DNA of 64,000 nucleotides, taken from contig CABFPE010000347.1 in NCBI GenBank assembly GCA_900660155.1, positions 211,521 through 275,520 of the forward strand, given 5' to 3'. This DNA comes from Hofstenia miamia (Eukaryota > Xenacoelomorpha > Acoela > Hofsteniidae). The stretch's first letter is position 1. Each line of letters opens with the position of its first letter. This document shows, piece after piece, positions 38,255 through 47,207 of this stretch. The notes below the pieces were generated by a model. That model was not told the DNA's origin, searched no databases, and saw only the letters and a list, made by a program, of their open reading frames with translations. A program made the position numbers and the translations under genes.

Positions 38255-38915
38255 GTACTAGTAAGCGTTAATAAATTTGAAATCTCTCCACTTATATTCC
38301 AACAATTCGGGCCTATGCGATTTACATAATTGTGTTGTTTTAGTTTTAAAGGTTTTTAGATACTTGGCTTTCTTAATTCCTGTAGGCAATTAATTCCAAA
38401 GACAGATTGAGGTAATAATATAAGAATTTTGCATTTGTTTTTTCTTCGATTTTGCTTGCCTTATAACTAAGGTGCGTTTACTATGAAAATTTGGAGTTTT
38501 AAAATTTGGAAAATTTTTTGAATTGTAAGGAGCAGTCTTTTTTTAAGAATTTTGTAGAACGTACATAAAGATGTTTTATAAATAGTCATTATTTCAGAAA
38601 CCAAGTTGGTAAGCACGAAGGTTCGCTGGATTTATTTTGAGACTATTAATAGATCTTTTAATTTCACACCTTTTACCATATTGTACATTTTTTATGACTT
38701 ATAAAAGTCTTCCCATTAAACTTTATCAGTTCGATTTTATTTGTAAATTCCCATTTCCTTCTTTCAGAACTTAGATTTTGGTAATCTAATCTTGCAAAAC
38801 GATTACATGCATTTCTAAGTTCGATGTTACATAGATTACGTGTTTTCTTGTAAACATTTTTAGAAGCTAAGTAAATTTGCCATAACTTAGATTGGCTAGG
38901 TATGAACATTTTCAA
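38255..38915 (-). mobile_element. LINE remnant with internal deletion (minus strand)
   Basis: On the minus strand, 38915-38673 encodes VYKKTRNLCNIELRNACNRF and RKWEFTNKI, the segment between endonuclease and reverse transcriptase in jockey/CR1-like LINEs. Further along, about 38480-38270 encodes SYIITSICLWN and LPTGIKKAKYLKTFK, matching the C-terminal end of such ORF2 proteins (usual form LWNSLP..IR...SL..FK). The reverse-transcriptase core between them is missing and stops are present, so this is a dead copy. Confidence 0.7.
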
Positions 38916-39539
38916 TGCTCAGAAGAGAAGTCTCTTTTTCCAGTCTTTAAAAAAGCTGAGTTCCTCAACTTTTGGAACCTCCTTCAACTGACCGTGATTC
39001 CTTTACCAATTTCAAGAGAAAAAATTGTCGATGTCACTCAAGGTAGTGGTGGCTCCAGCTATGTGATGATCGGCTTGAAGCCTTGAAACTGCATGGTGTC
39101 GCCTAGTTCTGCGAATGCAGACGATCATGCTTCGTAACAAGGAGAAGCTAAGTTTCTGTCTTTCCCAGTTGCAGGGTTTTAACTTGGATAAAAACTTCTG
39201 ATAATGCTTCGGACAGTATGTCACGCATTTCATTATGACGTCTTACAACAAAACCATCAGTGGGACAAGAGAGTGCATGTGTAATGGAGAATCATCTGCT
39301 GCATGCGCACGTCGTGGGTATACAGCATGTTCAATACCATACCTCAAATGAATGCTATCTCTAAGCACCCTTTGCTAAGGTTGAATCCCTCTTCTTTTAT
39401 TAGAAGAGCAGTTAGCCAAGAAGAACAACCTTTGCTTGTTGTAGTTTTAATGGTCTTATACTGATCTTCACTCCGTTCCTTTAACAGTTGCTGCCATCTG
39501 GATTCAATATTATCATGTTCTTCTTTTAGGTAAATCTTC
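38916..39539 (-). mobile_element. retroelement fragment with CCHC/endonuclease-like motif (minus strand), copy 1
   Basis: On the minus strand the frame near 39260-39130 reads LSCPTDGFVVRRHNEMRDIL, followed by SEALSEVF. Farther upstream on that strand (39539 to about 39375) is SSWLTALLIKEEGFNLSKG. These strings are typical of a repeat-borne protein common in cnidarians, sponges and tunicates, whose H-x4-C plus RHNE.RD block resembles the zinc knuckle and restriction-like endonuclease of R2-type non-LTR elements. Several stops and frameshifts show it is dead. The element assignment is inference. Confidence 0.55.
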
Positions 39540-39643
39540 NTTTGTGGGCGTGGAAAAATATGAGGTGAACTAATACACGATAAATATTACTTGTTTTTTC
39601 GAAATGTTTTTGTGCAAACTAATTTTTTTATTGAGATCACATA

Positions 39644-39836
39644 CAGTATTGGCCAAAAAGATCCACCCACCTCTCAAATTAGTGAGTAAAATTTAAAAGC
39701 ATTGATTGTTGTACTTTTATTACAAATACATTATTTAATTTGAACACAATGCGTAATCAGATGATTATATAGTGTACAAATGAAGTAAAAATATAAGAAA
39801 GAAAAGACTTTTATCAAGTTATTGCTCATCAGTTCC
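39644..39836. mobile_element. Tc1-like terminal fragment
   Basis: The string cagtattggccaaaaagatc at 39644 matches the usual Tc1-family end (CAGTG.TGGCCAAAA). No partner end was found, and a MITE interrupts the sequence to the right. It is a single-ended remnant. Confidence 0.4.
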
Positions 39837-40109
39837 CAGGCCCGTGGCTTGCATTTGAAATTTAGGGGGGCCATGGCCCGCAAAGTTCAATATATTAATC
39901 ATAGTTTTACTCATGAAATAGTTTCATATTTTTTCATTGAATTTTTAAATAGAATGACATTAGTATTTTATGCATTTCAACTAAAATATATTTACTCTAA
40001 CTTAGTTACAGAATATTAGAATTAATACTATGAAGTTTTTTATCCAGGATGCCAAGAGGAAGGGGGGGGCAGTCGCCCAACAGGGAGGGGTCCCCTAGCC
40101 ACGGCCCTG
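39837..40109. mobile_element. hAT-type MITE (273 bp)
   Basis: The ends are CAGGCCCGTGGCTTG at 39837 and the complement of CAGGGCCGTGGCTAG ending at 40109. The flanks are tcagttcc on the left and tcaagttcc on the right, an 8-bp duplication with one inserted base. The body is non-coding, with G-runs near the ends. Confidence 0.7.
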
Positions 40110-40239
40110 TCAAGTTCCCCTTACACATTCATTAGATTAATGGAATTTTTCATCGAAAAATATGTTAGATCATTTTTGTAAGGTAAATGTACTACCATTG
40201 CACAACAAATACTGGTCAACTTTAATAATAAATTATAAT

Positions 40240-40640
40240 TTGGTGATAACTCAAGTAATTTAATCATGAACTTCTTAGAAAACACACAACAGGTTGTAAT
40301 ACTAAACAGTAAAAAATTAAGCTATGTTACGACTGACCGTGGGCTGCCCCAAGGTACTGTACCTAGCCCTATTTTATTTGCAATTTATGTAAATGATATA
40401 ATTAAATATGCTAAACACAGCGATATTTACCAATATGCCAACGACAAATGTCTAATAAGTACCGCAAAAATTGCTTTTTTTCTAAAAAAACCTCCAAACA
40501 GATGTAGAAAAATTTAAACAATTATTTTACGAATAATCAACTAAAACTAAATATTGAAAAAACTTAATTTATATTTTTTCACCGAAGGTACAAAGAAATC
40601 TAATTAGCGATATAGAACTAAAGATAAATAATGAGTCAAT
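40240..40640 (+). mobile_element. LINE reverse-transcriptase fragment
   Basis: The plus frame at 40266-40517 reads RGLPQGTVPSPILFAIYVND, the RT motif 4/5 region of non-LTR retrotransposons, and then YQYANDKCLIST where the catalytic YADD box should be. The second catalytic aspartate position reads N, and stops follow. After a frame change QLKLNIEKT matches the next conserved block. The fragment is 5'-truncated and inactive. Confidence 0.85.
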
Positions 40641-40641
40641 N

Positions 40642-41020
40642 ATGCTTCGGACAGTATGTCACGCATTTCATTATGACGTCTTACAACAAAACCATCAGTG
40701 GGACAAGAGAGTGCATGTGTAATGGAGAATCATCTGCTGCATGCGCACGTCGTGGGTATACAGCATGTTCAATACCATACCTCAAATGAATGCTATCTCT
40801 AAGCACCCTTTGCTAAGGTTGAATCCCTCTTCTTTTATTAGAAGAGCAGTTAGCCAAGAAGAACAACCTTTGCTTGTTGTAGTTTTAATGGTCTTATACT
40901 GATCTTCACTCCGTTCCTTTAACAGTTGCTGCCATCTGGATTCAATATTATCATGTTCTTCTTTTAGGTAAATCTTCACGAAGTTTTTCTGGGTCAATGA
41001 TATCATGTCTCATTGCGACA
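40642..41020 (-). mobile_element. retroelement fragment, copy 2 and continuation (minus strand)
   Basis: The minus frame 41006-40782 reads KIYLKEEHDNIESRWQQLLK, DQYKTIKTTTSKGCSSWLTA and LLIKEEGFNLSKGCLEIAFI, the upstream part of the protein seen in copy 1 (38916-39539). Together they show that the real order is 41020 down to 40642, then straight on below 39204. It is a broken retroelement. Confidence 0.6.
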
Positions 41021-42690
41021 GAATTAGACTCTTCAGAAATTGCGTAACTTAGAGAAATCATAGTCTTCACAAATCAAAACTGGGTCTCTAATCCCAAACC
41101 CACCAAAAAATCGAGTCAGATTTCTATATAGATATTTGCTAAAAAAAATTCGAAATATGGACAAACGGTTTGTCCTTTAAAAGTTTAAATGTTAATTATC
41201 AACCCATTTAGGCCAAGGTTGCAAAAAATTGTATAAAGAATCCTTAACTATTAATTTCAAAACTATCCATTTTGTCGTACACACAATTTTTAACAAAAGA
41301 CGGTAGCTAACTTTTGGACTAACAAAATTAAGTTAGTCTCATAGCTATGACAACTCCAAAGTGCGTGTAAAATATTTATCTGTCCATTCGTACAGAAATG
41401 TCTGTGTTGAATAGAAAATATGTAAAGAAATATTAATCATGAAGTCAAATCACAGCATTAAAGTCTATTTTTAATGTGTAGGGCTTTTGAATAAATGTTT
41501 TTGTATTAGATTGTATTTAATTCTTAAGAAAGCCTATGTAAAATATTTTACCACTTCAAAGTCGAGGACAACTTTTCTATGATGCCTAATGGTCTCTCAT
41601 TAATCTCTAAGTGAGCACCAGATGGATGCATTGCTAAATCTTAAGAAGTTTACTATAATAAAAAAACAGTATGTTAAAGTAATTAATGAGGACATCGTCT
41701 ACAGTATTTCAAAGCCCTGGCAATTTATAAATATTCCATACATGACAATAAATGGCATAAGAAATGGGGAGGGATAATTTTTATGAATATACAGTTTGCA
41801 AAATTTCTGAATTTGAATCATTGATCACTGTATTTCTCGGAATATGCAAATCGTTTTAGTTTACTTGCACATGAATTGCAAACGAGTGAGTCAGAATCAG
41901 TGAAAACCAAATTTATTTGAAACTTCATTAATAAATAAAAAATGCTAAAATATAGAATTTATTAGGATTATCAAAATGTATGGAGGCTAAAGCATGGGAT
42001 CTTGTTTAAATAAATAAAATTTGTGATTTCAGTTGAAAAGATCTGTTAGCTAACTCTAGGGTTAATCAAACTGTATTTTTGAAATTGAGTTGGAAATAAA
42101 ATATTTATCCATATTGCTTAAAAACAAAAGGCGATCGAGCATTTGTTAATTCATAAAGAAGTAAGAACGACAAAACGTGTCTAAAATGTAATATAAATTT
42201 AAATCATTTAATTTGCATAGTCAACATCATTGAAAACGAACTCATCCGAATTCACAACAGAGGCGACAAGAAAAGAAATTTTAAAAGTTGTAATACATTG
42301 TTTTTGGTCCAGCATTACTTTTTAGGAATATCCTCTTATTCACAGCACGGTCCGCAATTTGCAAAATTAAATTGACCCAATTTTAAAAATTTTATTTGAT
42401 GGCTTTTTGCTATTCTCCCATTAAGCATTTATTTAACGCTTATTTATAATGAAACGAAGTTCTTTAGAAAAGATTGACTATGCTTCCATTACTACGCGAT
42501 TCCCTATTTAACGATTTTTGTTGTTACTCAATTATTCTTGTTTCTTGTGATCTAATTTAGTGACTCAACGTATCTCTAGGTAATTCTAACATACACAGAA
42601 TTGCATAACCGCAGGTCAACATCTATTTCTTTCCATTCATCAAAAATGAAAATAATACATTTCCTGTTGTCTCTAAATTGACCATTCTAA
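41021..42690. other. intergenic, AT-rich
   Basis: No open frame, terminal repeat or RNA gene was recognised in these 1.7 kb. Confidence 0.5.
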
Positions 42691-42779
42691 TACTTAGGGT
42701 GGTCAAAAAGATTTGAGACTTTCCTTTTAATAAAAATAAATATTTGTATTATAAAATAAAACTATATTTTTGTTAGATA

Positions 42780-43460
42780 TAGCCACCGTCTAAATTGATT
42801 ACACGATTTAAGTCATTCATTAGGCGTTCAAATTGTTTCTTAAATGCGTTTTTATTTATACCGGCCAACGTATCCAAAAGGAAAGTTTCCAATTCATCGA
42901 ATGAAGCAAAACTAATTTTGTCTCTCTTGACTTCAAAGAAAGAAAATATCTAACGATCAAACATGTTGAAGTCAGGTGAGTAAGGCGGTTGCTTCCATAA
43001 AGTGACGTTACTTTGTTATATTAAAAAATTCAAGGGATTGTCTGGACACATGTGGTCGCGCATTGTCTTGGATTAAAATCATCTTTTTGTATGGTAATGG
43101 ATCGCTAGAATGAACAAATTTTTTATGAATATTTTTTATGCACTCGATGTATCTTGCACTGTCAACGTTCCTTCCGTCCTTGAGAACTTCACAGTTCCAT
43201 TTACCACCCAACGATATTGCTACCACTATCATGAATTTTTTATTCGATATTGTTCGCCGACACACCTTTGGTTTCTCACTCGCATCAGATTTATTGGATT
43301 GTTTAGATCCAACAGACCGCAAGTAACACCATTTCTCATCAATGAAAGCAATATTACATAAATCATTGGACGCAAAATTTTCTATCCATATTTGGCACAA
43401 GCGACTCGCTCATTTTTGTTAGACTTCGTCAGATTGTGTGGTATCCATCGGCTGTACAAT
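42780..43460 (-). pseudogene. mariner transposase C-terminal half with catalytic aspartates
   Basis: The minus frame 43400-43008 contains FIDEKWCYLRS with the first catalytic Asp and LIQDNARPHVS with the second. After a frame change, WKQPPYSPDFNMFD carries the third, with a spacing near that of D34D mariners. The C-terminal end (NDLNRVINLDGGYI) matches mariner. At least one frameshift and one stop are present. Confidence 0.9.
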
Positions 43461-43511
43461 TTTTTTAAATGCAAGTGATTATGCAATATATTCAGATTGA
43501 ACCATGACTAA

Positions 43512-44160
43512 AGTAGCGTGCACACCTACAACTTTGCGCACAACTTTTCGGGTAATTATAAAGTTCACAACAAAAATATTTTGCGTACACACTTACAACT
43601 TTGCGCACAACTCTTTAGTTGAATTATATGTATTGCAATTTTAATAATTAAATTTATCAGTAAATTACATTACAACCCATACAATGAAGCAGTCTGAAGG
43701 AAAAAGACATAGTTTTGAAAGCACCTTGTGCTTTTTATAACATTTGCAGTATAAACGATTGTAAAAAATCGATTAATATTTGTCTAAACCACATTAATTG
43801 TATGTTATTAGCAAGTTATTACTATTTGAAAATTTAAACTAAAGAAATTGTGATGTTTAAAAACTTTGATTGAAATTTGAAGTGAGATATGTTTCAAAAT
43901 TGAATATGCTGATGATATAGAATGATAACGAATTCCTTTTCCTTGTGATATCATTACAATTTCATATTACAGAAAAATGGTTGTCTTTTAATTGCAGCAT
44001 GCAATTTTTTATTTATGTTATTAAATATTAGAAATCACTACATTTAATTGGCATTACGTATTACCACATGTGTTCTTCGTATATTTCGTCACCGTCATTC
44101 ACCATATTTTACATAATGGCCATAACATATGGACAAAAGTTAAAATATGGCCATTATGGG
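43512..44160. mobile_element. foreign insert inside the mariner element
   Basis: The mariner sequence breaks off after ccatgacta at 43511 and restarts beyond the gap at 44674 with about 50 repeated bases. The insert opens with agtagcgtgcacacctacaa and repeats a related unit (gcgtacacacttacaacttt) about 64 bases later. Such ends are reminiscent of some Harbinger/ISL2EU-type DNA elements, but the far end is in the gap. At 44114-44156 lies an inverted pair ataatggccata/tatggccattat. Confidence 0.5.
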
Positions 44161-44673
44161 NNNNNNNNNNNNNNNNNNNNNNNNNNNNNNNNNNNNNNNN
44201 NNNNNNNNNNNNNNNNNNNNNNNNNNNNNNNNNNNNNNNNNNNNNNNNNNNNNNNNNNNNNNNNNNNNNNNNNNNNNNNNNNNNNNNNNNNNNNNNNNNN
44301 NNNNNNNNNNNNNNNNNNNNNNNNNNNNNNNNNNNNNNNNNNNNNNNNNNNNNNNNNNNNNNNNNNNNNNNNNNNNNNNNNNNNNNNNNNNNNNNNNNNN
44401 NNNNNNNNNNNNNNNNNNNNNNNNNNNNNNNNNNNNNNNNNNNNNNNNNNNNNNNNNNNNNNNNNNNNNNNNNNNNNNNNNNNNNNNNNNNNNNNNNNNN
44501 NNNNNNNNNNNNNNNNNNNNNNNNNNNNNNNNNNNNNNNNNNNNNNNNNNNNNNNNNNNNNNNNNNNNNNNNNNNNNNNNNNNNNNNNNNNNNNNNNNNN
44601 NNNNNNNNNNNNNNNNNNNNNNNNNNNNNNNNNNNNNNNNNNNNNNNNNNNNNNNNNNNNNNNNNNNNNNNNN
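44161..44673. other. assembly gap (Ns)
   Basis: There are 513 undetermined bases inside the interrupted mariner element. Confidence 1.
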
Positions 44674-45023
44674 TTTTTTAAATGCAAGTGATTATGCAAT
44701 ATATTCAAGATTGAACCATGACTAATATTAACTGCATTTTCAATTTCTCTAGTCGATATATGGCAGTTATCAGAAACCAATTGCTTGACCAAATCGATGT
44801 TGGTTGGGCAACAAATTGATGATGGTCTCCCGATTCGGTCTGCCTCTTCAAAGGACTGACGCACTCCATCATCCAGTTATTTATAAATACGAAACACCGT
44901 TGCACGTGAGGGTGCTTCTCTGTTCCACGCACCATTTAATAAATCATAGATATGGGATGCTGATTCCCCGTTTCGTCTCATTGTCTCAATAAAAAAACGA
45001 TACGACTTACGTTCGCACTCCAT
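44674..45023 (-). pseudogene. mariner transposase N-terminal half
   Basis: From the ATG at 45023 the protein starts MECERKSYRFFIETMRRNGE and continues to ATVFRIYK, where a stop follows. One frame away it resumes with DRIGRPSS, NIDLVKQLVSDN and STREIENAVNISHGSILNIL, the mariner helix-turn-helix domain. A frameshift near 44875 separates the two, and the N gap follows. Confidence 0.9.
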
Positions 45024-45525
45024 TTTCCTTTTTTCAATAATTATCGTGCACAGATTATTGTTTGCACAAAGGCATATTTGTGGGGGATCAAAGTGCAAAT
45101 ATACAGAAATGTGCTTTACGCATATATTTAGTATTTACGATACAAATGAGTCATATTATGCCTGGATTCTTTAGTAAAAAACAGCAGTCTCAAAACTTTT
45201 TGACCACCCTAAGTATATTACTTTGCATATGTTTAAAGCGCAATATTCTTTTCAATTCACCTACTTCTGTGTAACTCTCATTATATAAATCTAACATTAG
45301 AAAGATTCCAATCTAGATGTACAAGATGGATAGTTAAACAGGATTCATAACTTAACAGATTGAAAACAACTAACTTACTCTCTTTTCATTTGTTTTACAA
45401 TTAAAAGATTTATTGTACTTCAATAGGATTCCCTATGAATTGTGGGATATCAATTTAACAAATTATATTTGCTTATATTGTTCTTCACGTCCAATACTGC
45501 GATCCAAGAACAAAGCATCCTTCAG

Positions 45526-45633
45526 AGGTCGGTCAACTAAGAAACCCAAAATATTGTAGCTCTATTTTTACTGCATTTCACTTTGGGAAATTACGTTCAT
45601 AAGTACACTCATATTAACTTATTTGACCGACCT
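45526..45633. mobile_element. tiny MITE-like inverted repeat
   Basis: AGGTCGGTCAACTAAG at 45526 is matched by the complement AGGTCGGTCAAATAAG ending at 45633, with one mismatch in 16 bases, 108 bp overall. The core AGGTCGG is shared with the ends of the hAT element at 20685. No target duplication was seen. Confidence 0.5.
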
Positions 45634-46664
45634 GCAATAGTTGCTCCTCTCCTAAAATCTTGTTTTGGTACATTTTCTAAGAAGATAAAATTCTGATGAT
45701 GAAGTATACAATCTGTTTTTGCTCATTCTTATTTATTCTGTGTGTAAATTAGCTTGTGTTTTTATTTATATATTTTATTTGAATATTTATGTATCTGTCA
45801 TTGTGACAAAATACAGTTTTTTACTAGTAGTTGTAGTAGCAGAGTGTCTAAAAATCCATCACTTCAAAAATTCATATGCCTCCAACTCATTATTTGATAA
45901 GATGTCTAGAATATAAAATACCATCCAGCTCAAAAGACTTATTAAAACATATTTTCTTGAACAGGACAGTACTCATAAAGGTTATTCTTAGAGTCTTTTT
46001 GTTCCCTAAATTTTCTGTTTCCACATTTCATTTGATTTATAATGTAACACTGTCTTATTAAAAATTTGTAGCATATGGATATGCTTTTAATAAAAAGCCT
46101 TGAAATTTAGTGAATTGGGGCCCTCGAAATCGAAACGTAAACATGTGTTTGAAGATAAATATCATATCTCCGTTGAAAATAAAGACAATTATAACAGTAA
46201 ATGTATGCTTAAACTGAAAACTAAAAAATAATTTACTCACAATATTCAAGTTTGTTACTTCAATGTAAATTAAAATTAAAAAAACGTCTGAAATATACAA
46301 TCTAAAAAGTTTGTGTTTTGAATAATCTCGAACATAAAATCTCTAAATAAACAAAAAATCAAATAATTCATTTTGAGTTTTTTTTTAATTTGAACCTATC
46401 GCTAAAATGTTGTGAAACTATAATGCTACTCATAAGTTGAGCATAGGCCTTCAAGCCTCTTTTTAATTATTTCTATATATCATGAAAACATCCAGCATCA
46501 GCCTTTGACTTATTTCTTTCACAAATTTTCAACTCATGCCGCTTCTTTAATCTTTAATGATGTACTTAAATGTACTTTATGTAGTTGTTTAAGGCTTGGA
46601 AACACATGTTACAATCATTAAACCAACTATCCCATTAACGTTATTGCTATTGAAGAGAAAAGTA
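45634..46664. other. intergenic, AT-rich
   Basis: No feature was recognised. It must contain the promoter of the secreted-protein gene that follows; no clear TATA-like element stands out in this AT-rich context. Confidence 0.4.
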
Positions 46665-47207
46665 ATGCGAGTAGCTCTCATCATTTTGATTAGTTTTATT
46701 AAGTCCACTGTTAGTAATAACTGTAAATCGTTTCCTCAAGAAGAATCCCTCTCGGTCATAATATTCAAAGATGAACTTGTTTCAACTGGATACTACTATT
46801 CCATGTCCAATGCGAGTCACTTCTTAGTATATTTCATCGAATATGACAATGGTGCGGAGATCAAATATATCACCTTTAATGAAAACTCCTACAAGTTCAA
46901 AGATGGCGAGTGCTCAAAAATTTCCAATTACCACTTCCTTCAACTTCGTTCTTTTACTTATGCGAATAGTTCTGTTAGTGGAAAAGAAACCGTGGAAACA
47001 TTTATAGATAGTACACACAAAATTAAAATGCAACTTCTTGAAGGCTCTTGTGCTCATCTTAAGACTACTTTTGAAGCAGATGATGGAAAAATCGTGTGGA
47101 AATTTATAATTGGCGCATGCAAATACAATTCCCTTGAGTTCCCTATGGAATGCAAAGAAAAGTTTCCAAATCAAGTAACTTACTTCACATACAATGAAGA
47201 TTTGTAA
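46665..47207 (+). CDS. secreted orphan protein, single exon
   Basis: An uninterrupted frame of 180 residues starts at ATG 46665 (MRVALIILISFIKSTVSNNC), a clear signal peptide with predicted cleavage near residue 17-19. An upstream in-frame ATG at 46596 adds 23 residues but would bury the signal, so the second ATG is preferred. The mature part has five cysteines (in NNCK, GECSK, GSCAH, GACKY and MECKE) and N-glycosylation sites (NAS, NSS). Alternating hydrophobic stretches such as HFLVYFIEYD suggest a beta-rich fold, perhaps lipocalin-like in size, but there is no family motif. It stands alone, and I do not recognise it. Confidence 0.75.
   Translation: MRVALIILISFIKSTVSNNCKSFPQEESLSVIIFKDELVSTGYYYSMSNASHFLVYFIEYDNGAEIKYITFNENSYKFKDGECSKISNYHFLQLRSFTYANSSVSGKETVETFIDSTHKIKMQLLEGSCAHLKTTFEADDGKIVWKFIIGACKYNSLEFPMECKEKFPNQVTYFTYNEDL

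Larger units (their letters stand above)
39204..40977. repeat. 336-bp direct repeats bracketing a 1.1-kb contig, single Ns at both joints
   Basis: Bases 39204-39539 and 40642-40977 appear identical. An N at 39540 ends copy 1 and an N at 40641 precedes copy 2. The 1,100 bases between (39541-40640) hold a Tc1-like end, a MITE and a LINE fragment. The pattern suggests a small contig placed between two ends of one sequence or an unmerged haplotype, not a tandem duplication. Confidence 0.8.
42693..45213 (-). mobile_element. mariner transposon with intact ends, interrupted and decayed
   Basis: The 27-bp terminal repeats (42693-42719 and 45187-45213, beginning CTTAGGGTGGTCAAAAAG) differ at one base. 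TA dinucleotides flank both ends (42691-42692 and 45214-45215). The transposase is on the minus strand. Without the foreign insert and gap in the middle the element is about 1.3 kb, the normal mariner length. Frameshifts and stops in the transposase mean it cannot move itself. Confidence 0.95.

Noticed and set aside
44068-44725. Several plus-strand open frames over the second N gap
   Set aside because: They are almost entirely Ns and lie antisense to the mariner transposase.
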